Positions 14,722-23,164 of a stretch of 35,634 nt of DNA are shown one piece after another. The notes beneath the pieces were generated by a model, which saw only the letters and a list, made by a program, of their open reading frames with translations, had not been told where the DNA came from and made no database searches. The first letter of the stretch is position 1, and each line of letters starts with the position of its first letter. The stretch comes from a virus: positions 1 to 35,634 of IMG/VR virus record IMGVR_UViG_3300046557_000358; one strand, 5' to 3'. The position numbers and the translations under genes are program-made.

Positions 14722-15309
14722 ATGGTCAACATCACCCGCGCCGCGGACCTCGCGCTCGTCGGCGCGAACGGCGGAGGATGGGTAGCGCCGGTCGGTTCGA
14801 CGGCTCCCGCCTCCCCGCTGGTCCAGCCCGCCTCGCCGTGGGAGCCGCTCGGCGCGATCAGCGACGACGGCCTCACCTATGGGTTCGACGAGGACTCGCA
14901 GGAGTTCACGCCGTGGGGTCTGAGCAGCCCGTTCCGTACTCAGATCACCAAGTCGGTGCGCACGTTCGGGCTCACGGTCTGGGAGACGAGCCGAGTCGCG
15001 GTGCAGTCGCTGCAGTACCGCCTGGACGCCGCCGACCTTGCGCCCGACGAGGACGGGATCACCAAGTTCGCCGAGACCGCGTCGCCCGTTCCGGACCGCA
15101 GGGCGTTCTGGTTCCTGGTGATCGACGGCGACGCCTACAAGGGCTTCTACGTGCCGCAGGGCGAGATCAACGACCGCTCTGACGTGTCCTTCAAGCAGGA
15201 CGAGATGTCCGGCTACGAGTGGACGATCACCACCTACCCGGACGAGTCCGGGAACACCGTCTACCACGTCGACAAGATCCCCGCCACGCCCGTCTACTCG
15301 GGCTCCTGA
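14722..15309 (+). CDS. Major tail (tube) protein
   Basis: 195 residues, ATG 14722 with GGAGAC upstream. The segments LGAISDDGLTYGFDEDSQEFTPWG, TFGLTVWETSRVAV and RRAFWFLVIDGDAYKGFYVPQGEI are typical of actinophage major tail proteins (lambda gpV-like tube fold). Its placement between tail terminator and tail chaperone genes agrees. It is bracketed by hairpins at 14663-14698 and 15313-15360, consistent with a separately abundant mRNA. Confidence 0.88.
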   Translation: MVNITRAADLALVGANGGGWVAPVGSTAPASPLVQPASPWEPLGAISDDGLTYGFDEDSQEFTPWGLSSPFRTQITKSVRTFGLTVWETSRVAVQSLQYRLDAADLAPDEDGITKFAETASPVPDRRAFWFLVIDGDAYKGFYVPQGEINDRSDVSFKQDEMSGYEWTITTYPDESGNTVYHVDKIPATPVYSGS

Positions 15310-15312
15310 ACG

Positions 15313-15360
15313 GGTGGGCGGGCTGGAATAGCCAGCCGGCGCGGGCCCGGCCCGCCCACC
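15313..15360 (+). terminator. Strong hairpin after the major tail gene
   Basis: An exact 11-bp stem, GGTGGGCGGGC (15313-15323) with GCCCGCCCACC (15350-15360), competes with a nested stem GGCTGG/CCAGCC. There is only a weak T-run after it. It likely attenuates transcription between the abundant tail tube and the less needed downstream tail genes. Confidence 0.6.
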
Positions 15361-15409
15361 TCTATCGACCCCCCAACCCCGCCCGCGCCCCACAGAAGGA
15401 GCCCGCGCC

Positions 15410-15841
15410 ATGCCCACACCCCGCAAGACCACTGCTAGCAGCAGGAAGCCCCGCACCGCCGCGAGGTCCGCTTCCCGGCCGCCGGCCAGCCGCACCGTCG
15501 AACCCGACGAGGACTTCGACGAGCAGGACGTCTCCGAAGCAGACGCCCAGGAGATCGAAGCCGAAGGCCACTACGTGACCGCGGCGCTGGCCGACGAGGA
15601 TCTGCGGATCATCCCCCCGGCTGCATGGCGGCAGTCGTGGCACCGGCTGCTGAACGCCGGCCAGTTCGACGAGTTCGCCGAGCTGGTGCTGCACCCGGAC
15701 GACCTGGACCGGTATTTCGAGATCGATCCGACGAACGGCGAGTTCAACGACTTCGTGACGGATGCCGCGAACCACTCGGGTGAGAGCCTGGGGAAATCGC
15801 GTGGACCCGCTCCGTCGTCGAGGCGCACGCGGAGGCGGTAG
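15410..15841 (+). CDS. Tail assembly chaperone (gpG-like, unshifted product)
   Basis: 143 residues. A basic, low-complexity N-terminus (PRKTTASSRKPRTAARSAS) leads to an acidic linker and a helical domain: WRQSWHRLLNAGQFDEFAELVLHPDDLDRYFEIDP and FNDFVTDAANHSGESLGKS. This arrangement, downstream of the major tail gene and upstream of the tape measure, marks the G-type chaperone. AAGGAG precedes the ATG. The last dozen codons after the slippery site (basic, RRTRRR end) are the read-through ending when no frameshift occurs. Confidence 0.88.
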   Translation: MPTPRKTTASSRKPRTAARSASRPPASRTVEPDEDFDEQDVSEADAQEIEAEGHYVTAALADEDLRIIPPAAWRQSWHRLLNAGQFDEFAELVLHPDDLDRYFEIDPTNGEFNDFVTDAANHSGESLGKSRGPAPSSRRTRRR

Positions 15842-16257
15842 AAGCGGATCTCGCCTTCTACTACCAGCGTGACGCCGACCAGCTCGACGCCTATCACCGC
15901 GGCGAGATGACGTCCCGGCGCCTGCGGGTGCTGATCCAGCGGTTGCCGCCGGAGTCCGCCACGTGGACCGTTCTCCGTAACGCGATGTCGGACGAGGAGC
16001 TTGCGGAGCAGGGCAACAAGGGTGACCCGGAGAAGGATCGCTGGTCGAAGTTGGAGCAGCTGGTTGCCGTGGTCGCCGACCGAGTAGCGGGTCTGACCTA
16101 CGCCTACGCCAGTGCGAACACTGAGAAGGGCAAGGCCAAGCCGAAACCGCCTGAGCCTATTCGTAGGCCGGGCGGCAAGCAGGTGAAACCGAAACAGCAG
16201 ATCAGCGACGAGCAGGCGACTCTCCTGTTCGAGATGCTCAAGGAACGCCCGCTGTAG
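15410..16257 (+). CDS. Tail assembly chaperone fusion made by -1 frameshift (gpGT-like)
   Basis: Ribosomes that slip back one base at GGGGAAA (15790-15796) continue from 15796 in the other frame with IAWTRSVVEAHAEAVEADLAF and end at 16257, giving about 282 residues. The second frame has no good start codon or ribosome site of its own until 15907, where an ATG lies inside the conserved segment, so frameshifting explains it best. The two chaperone forms coat the tape measure during tail tube polymerisation. This is an established feature of long-tailed phages; the specific site here is read from sequence. Confidence 0.87.
15790..15796 (+). promoter_or_regulatory. Programmed -1 ribosomal frameshift site GGGGAAA
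   Basis: In the zero frame this reads G.GGG.AAA. A -1 slip gives GGG in the P site (perfect re-pairing) and GAA in the A site. It is located near the end of the first chaperone frame and at the start of the overlapping open second frame, the conserved position for this event. Confidence 0.85.
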
Positions 16258-16278
16258 GGCACTGGGAGGAGGCTCCCG

Positions 16279-19200
16279 GTGCCTGCAATCTCTGTCGGAT
16301 CGGTCGAGGTCGATGTCATCCCCAACACTCAGGGGATCTACAACCGGCTAAGGGGTGCTCTGGTTCCTGCCGCGACGCGCGCGGGCCAGGACGCAGGGAA
16401 CGCCGCTGGTCGGGCTTTTGGGCCTGCGCTGCAGCGTCAGGTTGGAAACGTCGGCCTTCAGATCGGGCAGCAGATCGGCCAGCAGATTGCCAGCCGGATC
16501 ACTGCGGCGCTGCGTACTTCGGTGCGCAACGGCATCACGCAGGCTGGCCAGGCGGCGCGTCCTGCAGCAGCTCGGCAGGGTGAAGAGACGGGCGGCGCCT
16601 TCGCCCGCTCACTGCGGGCGAAGTTGCAGGAAGCCTTCCGCAGCATGCCGAAGCTCGATGTCCGCCTGTCGGACACGGGTGTCGACGCTGATCTGGCGCG
16701 CCTGCGGGCCCGCATGGAGACCCTGTCGAACAAGACCATCGGCATCGACATCGACGCCGAGACGGCCAGGGCGCAGGCGGCGGACATCGAGGAGCGGCTG
16801 CGCCGCCTCGGAGCAGCTCACCCGAATGTCGCGGTGCGGGCGGACACAGCCCGCGCTATCGCTTCTCTGCAGGCCCTTCAGGCGCAGATCGATGAGGTGA
16901 CTGCCGACCCTGCCCGGGTACGAGTGGAGACGGACGGCACGTTCGGGCAGCGGCTGCGCGCACAGGTGCAGGCTGCGGAGGCTTCCCTCCCGAACATCAA
17001 CCTCCGAGCCGACTCCTCGGACGTCGACGTGGAGATCGCACGGCTGCGCGCACAGCTCACCGCATTGCGGGACGTGCGCATCGGCGTCGACATGGACACC
17101 GCCACGGCCAGGGCCCGCATCGAAGCAATCCAGGCTCGGCTGCAACGACTGTCCGCTTCTGACGCGGATGTCGCCGTCCGTGTGGACGCGGCTGCCGCAG
17201 CAGCACAGCTGGCAGCGATGCAGACTCTCGTCAACAGGCTGGACGGCCAGACGGCGACCGTGAACGTGAATGTCAGCGGCATGCAGCTGCTGGTGACGAC
17301 GGCCCTCGCGCTCGGCCCGGCACTCATCCCGGTTCTGCCGGTGATTGCCGCCGGCTTGGGTGCGATCACTTCGGCTGCTGTTGCGGCGGCGGCCGGGATC
17401 GGGGCGATCGCGCTGGTCGCGGTGCCCGCGTTCAAGCAGATCGGTGGCGTGCTGCAGGCGCAGAAGGCTGCCCAGGATGCCGCTACCGCGGCGACCAACA
17501 AGGGCGGTCAGGCGTCCTCGCAGGCGGCGTCGAAGGCCTTGCAGATGGCTGGCGCGCAGCAGTCTCTCGCCTCCGCGCAGCGCAATGCGTCCCGCCAGAT
17601 CGCCGATGCCCAGCGTGCTGTCGGCGATGCGGTGCGGCAGGCAGCGCAGGCGAACGCCCAGGCCGCAGCACAGGTGAAGCAGGCTCGGACCGGCCTGGCG
17701 GATGCGTATGCGGCTGCTGCGGACCGCATGCAGCAGGCGAACCAGGCGGTCGACGGTGCCGAGCGGGATCTCGCGCAGGCACAGAAGAGCTCTCGGCAGG
17801 CGCAGTTGGACCTGACGGCCGCCCGCGCGGAGGCATCCCGGCAGCTGCAGGACATGAACAACCAGCTCACCGACTCCAAGCTCAGCGAGCGGGACGCCGA
17901 GATCGCCCTGACCGAGGCGACCGCACGGCGCAACGCGGTCTTGGACAACGCCAACGCGAGCGACCTCGACAAGCAGAAGGCGCTGCTCGCCTACGACCAG
18001 GCAGTACAGCGGCTCAACGAACAGCGCCTGGAAACCAAGCGCCTCACGACGGACACGGCGAAGGCGAACAAGGCTGGCGTCGAGGGCTCACAGGCCGTGA
18101 AGTCGGCTCAGGAGCAGTTGGCTTCGGCGCAGCAGGATGTCGTCGACAAGACGGCGGCGCTGAAGACCGCTCAGCAGGACGTCACGAAGACGCAGCTCGA
18201 GAACACGCGCGCCATCGCCGAGGCGCAGAACAAGCTGGCCGAGGCACAGAAGAACGTCGCGGAGGCGCAGCGCCAAGGCGCCGAGAACATTGCGCGGGCT
18301 CAGGAGCGCGTCGTGCAGGCGCAGGAGTCTGGTGCGGACTCGGTCGCATCGGCGCAGCGAGCGATCCAGTCGGCCTCGATGGGGGCTGCTGGCGGGGTGG
18401 ATCAGGCGGCGATCGCGCAGGCCAAGTACCGGGCTGAGCTGGAGAAGTTGACGCCGGCGGCCCGGGACACGATGAATGCGTACCTCGATCTGCGGACCGC
18501 GTTCGGTGCCTGGTCGAAGTCTCTGCAGCCGGATGTGATGCCGATTTTCACGCGGGGGCTCGGGTCGCTGCGGAAGATGCTGCCAACGCTGACCCCGTTC
18601 GTGAAGAGTGCTGCTTCGGCGATCAAGGAGCTGCAGGACCGGGCCTCGAAGTCCGTGAAGTCACCGTTCTGGCAGGGCTTCAAGAAGGATCTGCAGTCCA
18701 ATGTGAAGCCAGCGATCGTTGGCCTGGGTGTCGCGTTCGGGAATGTCCTTAAGGGGATGGCGGGCATTGTCGATGCCTTCCTGCCGCACATGGACGGCAT
18801 CTCGTCCCGCATGCAGCGCATCACGAAGCGGTTCGCCAACTGGGGTGCAGGGCTGAAGGGTTCGCCGGAGTTCGAGCGGTTCTTGACGTTCGCGTCGGAG
18901 AAGGCCCCGCTCCTCGGGGACGCTTTCAGGAAGCTCGGGTCTGCGTTCCTTCAGGTTGGAGAGGCCCTGTCGCCGCTTTCGGGCCCGCTGCTGAGGCTTC
19001 TTGGCGGGGTTGCCCAGGCTATCGGCATCATCGCGGACAAGGCTCCGTGGATGATCCAGCTGATCTACGGGATCATTGTCGCGGTCAGGCTGTGGACGAT
19101 CGCCCAGGCAATTTTCAACTTCGTCATGAACCAGAACCCGCTGGTCAGGGTTGCGATGTTGATCGGCCTACTGATTGCTGCGGTCATCTACGCGTACACC

Positions 19201-20919
19201 AAGTTCGGCTGGTTCCGGACGGCCGTGGATGCAGTCTGGTCAGCCCTGAAGACGGGCGGGACGGCGGTCGTCAACTGGTTCACTGGGCCGTTCAAGAATT
19301 TCTTCACCAAGACCATCCCTGGGATTTTCCAGTTCACGTTGGACTGGGTGAAGCGGAACTGGCCTTGGATCCTCGGTGCGCTCGGCGGGCCGATCGGCCT
19401 CGCAGTCGTGGCCATCATCAAGCACTGGGACGACATCAAGCGCGGCTTGTCCAGCGCCTGGTCCGCAATCAAGCGGACCACGCTCTACCCCATCCGTGAT
19501 TTCTTTACCAAGACCATCCCGGGGTGGGGAAACACCCTGCGCGACAGAATGGTTGGCGCGTTTGACGGGGCCCGCAAGGGCATCAAGACGGCCTGGGACA
19601 AGATCAAGGGCATTGCCAAGGCCCCTGTCCAGTACGTGGTGGATGTCGTGTACAACAACGGCATCCGTGGCGTCTGGAACATGATCGCCGGGGCGTTCGG
19701 TGCTCCCAAGCTGAAGCGGTTCGAGTTCGCCTCCGGCGGCATCATGCCTGGCTACACCCCGGGCAGGGATGTGCACCGCTTCTTCTCGCCGACGGGCGGG
19801 CAGTTGGATCTGTCCGGCGGCGAGGCCATCATGCGGCCCGAGTTCACCCGCGCGGTCGGCTCGGGGTTCATCAACACGCTGAACTCGATCGCGTCCTCGC
19901 GAGGCGCGCAGGGCGTCAAGGCGGCCTTGGCGCCGGTGTTCGGAGGCAGTGCGCCGATGAGCACGGACCGGTCGTCGCAGTACGCCCGTGGCGGCATCGT
20001 GCAGTCGTTCGCGGACGGCGGCGTCTTCGGATGGATCAAGTCCGCCGGATCGGCACTGAAGGGCGCCGGATCGGACGCCTGGAACGCCATCAAGAAGGGC
20101 GCCAGTTGGCTCGCCGACACCCTGGAGGCGTCGGCTCGTGCAGGCGTCAAGCACGTCGTCGACCCGCTTCTCGCCCGGTTCCCCGGCATGGACACCGGGA
20201 TCGGGAAGATGATCCGCCACATCCCCAACAAAATCATTGATGCCCTGTTCGGCTACAGCAAGCAGGCCGACGACAAGGGCGCCGGAGGGATCGGGGGACC
20301 GCGGATCGCGGCAGGCCTGAAGTGGGCGAAGACGCAGGCCGGGAAGCCCTACCAGTGGGCCGGAAACGGGAACCCCAGCTGGGACTGCTCCGGTTTCATG
20401 TCGGCGATCGAGTCCGTCATCCGAGGTCAGAAGCCTCACCGCAGGTGGGCGACTGGCGCCTTCTCGGGCAAGACGGCCCCGCCCGGCTGGGTCTACCACG
20501 GCAATAGCCCATTCAAGATCGGCATCACCAACGCCGGCGTCGGCCACACGGCGGGAACGATCGCCAAGACCAACGTCGAAAGCCGCGGCGGTGCTGGTGT
20601 CGTCGTGGGCTCCCGGGCTCGCGGCTACAACGACCGGCTGTTCGGCAGCTGGTATGGCTTCAAGCCCGGCACCTACGACTCCGGCGGCTACATCCCGCCC
20701 GGCCTCAACCTCGTCAACAACGGCACGGGCCGGCCGGAGCCGGTGTTCACGACGGCGCAGGCCAACGCGCTCACCTCGATGGCGAACCGGTCTGCAAGCC
20801 AGCAGCTCGGCGATCTGTCGCTGAACGTGTGGGTCGGCAACGAGGGCATCGCTTCCATCGCCCGAGCTGAAGTGCATAACGCCCAGGGCGAGCTCATCCA
20901 GGTACTCAACGCGAGCTGA
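16279..20919 (+). CDS. Tape measure protein with NlpC/P60-like peptidase domain
   Basis: 1546 residues, GTG start after GGGAGGAGG. Order: an N-terminal region with two tandem repeats of about 113 residues (about 124-206 and 237-320), a hydrophobic segment (about 335-380), a very long Ala/Gln-rich coiled coil (about 395-700), a second membrane-like stretch (about 920-980), Gly-rich SGGIMPGYTPGRD turns, then a peptidase-like domain WAGNGNPSWDCSGF (Cys1370) with GHTAG (His1423). The C-terminal YDSGGYIPPGLNLVNNGTGRPEPV signature follows. The protein sets tail length and probably helps DNA cross the cell wall by local peptidoglycan cleavage. At roughly 1.5 Angstrom per residue the tail would be near 230 nm (inference). 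Confidence 0.93.
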   Translation: MPAISVGSVEVDVIPNTQGIYNRLRGALVPAATRAGQDAGNAAGRAFGPALQRQVGNVGLQIGQQIGQQIASRITAALRTSVRNGITQAGQAARPAAARQGEETGGAFARSLRAKLQEAFRSMPKLDVRLSDTGVDADLARLRARMETLSNKTIGIDIDAETARAQAADIEERLRRLGAAHPNVAVRADTARAIASLQALQAQIDEVTADPARVRVETDGTFGQRLRAQVQAAEASLPNINLRADSSDVDVEIARLRAQLTALRDVRIGVDMDTATARARIEAIQARLQRLSASDADVAVRVDAAAAAAQLAAMQTLVNRLDGQTATVNVNVSGMQLLVTTALALGPALIPVLPVIAAGLGAITSAAVAAAAGIGAIALVAVPAFKQIGGVLQAQKAAQDAATAATNKGGQASSQAASKALQMAGAQQSLASAQRNASRQIADAQRAVGDAVRQAAQANAQAAAQVKQARTGLADAYAAAADRMQQANQAVDGAERDLAQAQKSSRQAQLDLTAARAEASRQLQDMNNQLTDSKLSERDAEIALTEATARRNAVLDNANASDLDKQKALLAYDQAVQRLNEQRLETKRLTTDTAKANKAGVEGSQAVKSAQEQLASAQQDVVDKTAALKTAQQDVTKTQLENTRAIAEAQNKLAEAQKNVAEAQRQGAENIARAQERVVQAQESGADSVASAQRAIQSASMGAAGGVDQAAIAQAKYRAELEKLTPAARDTMNAYLDLRTAFGAWSKSLQPDVMPIFTRGLGSLRKMLPTLTPFVKSAASAIKELQDRASKSVKSPFWQGFKKDLQSNVKPAIVGLGVAFGNVLKGMAGIVDAFLPHMDGISSRMQRITKRFANWGAGLKGSPEFERFLTFASEKAPLLGDAFRKLGSAFLQVGEALSPLSGPLLRLLGGVAQAIGIIADKAPWMIQLIYGIIVAVRLWTIAQAIFNFVMNQNPLVRVAMLIGLLIAAVIYAYTKFGWFRTAVDAVWSALKTGGTAVVNWFTGPFKNFFTKTIPGIFQFTLDWVKRNWPWILGALGGPIGLAVVAIIKHWDDIKRGLSSAWSAIKRTTLYPIRDFFTKTIPGWGNTLRDRMVGAFDGARKGIKTAWDKIKGIAKAPVQYVVDVVYNNGIRGVWNMIAGAFGAPKLKRFEFASGGIMPGYTPGRDVHRFFSPTGGQLDLSGGEAIMRPEFTRAVGSGFINTLNSIASSRGAQGVKAALAPVFGGSAPMSTDRSSQYARGGIVQSFADGGVFGWIKSAGSALKGAGSDAWNAIKKGASWLADTLEASARAGVKHVVDPLLARFPGMDTGIGKMIRHIPNKIIDALFGYSKQADDKGAGGIGGPRIAAGLKWAKTQAGKPYQWAGNGNPSWDCSGFMSAIESVIRGQKPHRRWATGAFSGKTAPPGWVYHGNSPFKIGITNAGVGHTAGTIAKTNVESRGGAGVVVGSRARGYNDRLFGSWYGFKPGTYDSGGYIPPGLNLVNNGTGRPEPVFTTAQANALTSMANRSASQQLGDLSLNVWVGNEGIASIARAEVHNAQGELIQVLNAS
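16648..17247 (+). repeat. Two tandem ~113-residue repeats within the tape measure
   Basis: PKLDVRLSDTGVDADLARLRA (from 16648) aligns with PNINLRADSSDVDVEIARLRA (from about 16987). The following TIGIDIDAETARAQAADIEERL matches RIGVDMDTATARARIEAIQARL, and VAVRADTARAIASLQALQ matches VAVRVDAAAAAAQLAAMQ. The alignment is clear at protein level and diverged at DNA level. Such repeats adjust tail length by duplication. Confidence 0.75.
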
Positions 20920-20929
20920 GGAGGTTCTC

Positions 20930-23161
20930 TTGGCGATCCCCGGAAACCTCCTCAGCGCGACAACCGAGACCGTCGACCCGAACACCTCCGGGTGGACGGC
21001 CAAGCTGAACTGCACGCTGCTGCAGGGCGTGGGCGGCCGGACTGGAGGAGCGGGCTGCCTGCAGGTCAAGTCGTCGGCAGCGGGCGAAGTCCAGGCCCGC
21101 ACCGTCTCCTCGTATGCGGTCACGCCCGGCGTCGTCTACCAGGTGTTCGCGGACGCTGCCGGATCGAGTGTCCCGGAGCGGATCGGGATCCGCTGGCTGA
21201 CCCCGATCGGCACCGAGGTCAGCGTCAGCTGGTCGCAGACGACACTGACAGCGTCCGGAGCCTGGCACCGCGTCGGCATGGCTGCTGCGGCACCTGCAAT
21301 GGCATCCAAGGCGCAGGTTCTGCTGTCCTCCACCCCAGCCGCGGCGAACGTCAACCAGTTCTGGGAGAACGTCTACCTCGGCCTGCCTATCCGCACGAAC
21401 GGCAACCTGTTGCCGTTCAATACCGAGTCCGCAGAGGTCGACGCCTCGTCGTGGGCGGCCGTCGTCAACGCCGCCGTCGCCCGTCAGGCGCCGGTGGTCA
21501 CGTGGGCCGTCGACAACTACCTGGCCGGCGGCGAGACGCTCGCGATGACCGCGGTCGCCGCAGGCAACGCCTCGATCCTCGCCGTCGACCGACCGACGGT
21601 CACGCCGGGCGTCGAGTACCTGGCCTACGCCTATCTCCAGCCGCCCACACTGGCGTCGACAGCATGGCTTGAGCTGCGGTTCTACGACAGCGTCGGCAAC
21701 CAGGTAGGAGCTCAACGCTCCACTCTGGCTGCGCCGGGAACAGGCATGTACCGGCAGCGGGCCTCCATGGTCGCACCGGGCAACGCCGCCACCTGCTCTG
21801 TCGCGGCCGGCCTGGACACGGCATCTGCGGGGCAGGTGCTGCGACTGGAGACAGTCGTCGTCACGGCCGCACCGAAACTCCAGGCCGGGTCTGTTCTGTC
21901 CTACGCCGACTCCGGCTTCGAGCAGGGTGTCGGCGGCTGGACGACCGGGAGCGGCGTAGCAACGCTGGCCCGCACCACACCTTGGGGCAGCTCTTTCTTC
22001 GAGGGCTCCTACGCTCTCGCCGTCACCTCGAGCACGGCAACACAGTCCTCGATCCGGTCCGGCAAATTCGGAGGCATCACGGCGGGCCTGAATTTCCGGG
22101 CCCAGGTCTGCGTCCACATCGCCGCCGGATCATGGTCGTCCATTGGGGTGCGGATCCGCTGGTACGACGCAGCCAACGTCGACCTCGGCGCATCCATCGG
22201 CGTCTCATGGGCGGTCTCCGGCGGCGGCTGGTACGCCATCAACTCCGATGCGGTCGCCCCGGCCGGGGCGACGCAGGCCGCGATCGACCTGCTCGTCACT
22301 GCCTCGGCAACCAGCAGCATCCTCCACGTCGACCAGGCAGTTCTGTGGCAGGTTCTCCCGCAGACGGAAGCGGTGGCCGTCGACGACGGCGGCTACATCA
22401 GCCTCACCCTGCGAGAGCTCACCGTCGACTACGAACTGTCGGTCTACCGGGTTACAACCGATGGCTCTCGTTCCCTCGTGCGCAGCAGCTCCGGGCTCGT
22501 GGACCGCCAGCCCATCACCAGCGACCTGGTCGTCATCGAGGACCATGAAGCACCGTTGAACACGCTGGTCCGCTACACGATCGAGCAGAGCCCGCCAGGC
22601 TCTCTCGCCTCAACGAACCGCACCAGCGCCTACGTGCGCGTCACCCTCGCGGACGTCAACGAGGCGTGGCTGAAGGACCCAGGAAACCCGCAGCGCAACC
22701 TGAAGGTGCTGGTACAGACGGCCCCGGACTGGCAGCGCCCCATCGAGCAGGCGACGTTCGTGGTCCGCGGCCGGCGCAACAAGGTCGTCCTGTCCGGTCG
22801 CAGAAACGGCCTCGAGGGAGACCTCGCCGTGTGGACCCGCTCCGACGAGGAACGCCGCAGCCTGCACCTGCTGCTCGACTCCGGGAACACGCTGCTGTGG
22901 CAGGCCGTACCCGGGATGGGCGTCGACGACATGTACGTCGCCGTCGCCCAGATCACCGAGGGTCGAGTGGGTGGACTCGCCCAGGAACAGTGGCGGACGT
23001 GGACGCTACCGCTCACCGAGACCGACATGCCCATCACCACGGTCGTGAACGGTGCAGCCGGCCGCACCTGGCAGGACGAACTCACTGAATTCGATACGTG
23101 GCAGGACGTTCGCACCACGTACACGACGTGGGAGGACGTGCTCCTCGACCGGCGGGGGTGA
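20930..23161 (+). CDS. Minor tail protein with three carbohydrate-binding-like modules
   Basis: 743 residues, TTG start supported by GAGGAGG. The first ~490 residues hold three diverged beta-sandwich modules of about 160 residues, each with a GGxxCLQV/ETLAMTAV/SYALAVTS strand, a 'TPGVxY' turn (SYAVTPGVVYQVFAD, PTVTPGVEYLAYA, FGGITAGLNFRAQV) and a final 'RLETVVV/LHVDQAVLW' strand, the pattern of CBM_4_9-like domains. The C-terminal part (RELTVDYELSVYRV, TFVVRGRRNKVVLSGRRNG, then a Trp-rich end WQDELTEFDTWQDV) is the part expected to attach to the tail tip. Function is probably surface glycan binding. Order between tape measure and hub gene fits a distal tail role. Confidence 0.75.
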   Translation: MAIPGNLLSATTETVDPNTSGWTAKLNCTLLQGVGGRTGGAGCLQVKSSAAGEVQARTVSSYAVTPGVVYQVFADAAGSSVPERIGIRWLTPIGTEVSVSWSQTTLTASGAWHRVGMAAAAPAMASKAQVLLSSTPAAANVNQFWENVYLGLPIRTNGNLLPFNTESAEVDASSWAAVVNAAVARQAPVVTWAVDNYLAGGETLAMTAVAAGNASILAVDRPTVTPGVEYLAYAYLQPPTLASTAWLELRFYDSVGNQVGAQRSTLAAPGTGMYRQRASMVAPGNAATCSVAAGLDTASAGQVLRLETVVVTAAPKLQAGSVLSYADSGFEQGVGGWTTGSGVATLARTTPWGSSFFEGSYALAVTSSTATQSSIRSGKFGGITAGLNFRAQVCVHIAAGSWSSIGVRIRWYDAANVDLGASIGVSWAVSGGGWYAINSDAVAPAGATQAAIDLLVTASATSSILHVDQAVLWQVLPQTEAVAVDDGGYISLTLRELTVDYELSVYRVTTDGSRSLVRSSSGLVDRQPITSDLVVIEDHEAPLNTLVRYTIEQSPPGSLASTNRTSAYVRVTLADVNEAWLKDPGNPQRNLKVLVQTAPDWQRPIEQATFVVRGRRNKVVLSGRRNGLEGDLAVWTRSDEERRSLHLLLDSGNTLLWQAVPGMGVDDMYVAVAQITEGRVGGLAQEQWRTWTLPLTETDMPITTVVNGAAGRTWQDELTEFDTWQDVRTTYTTWEDVLLDRRG

Positions 23162-23164
23162 ACC

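Noticed and set aside
14254-15495. 413-codon minus-strand open frame
   Set aside because: Shadow of the tail terminator, major tail and chaperone genes; Gly/Arg/Val-rich with no recognisable fold.
15907-16257. Independent gene for the second chaperone frame
   Set aside because: The conserved-looking sequence begins upstream of this ATG at 15796, directly after the slippery site, so a frameshift fusion explains it better.
19240-21123. 627-codon minus-strand open frame
   Set aside because: Antisense to the C-terminal half of the tape measure gene; composition typical of frame shadows, no motif.
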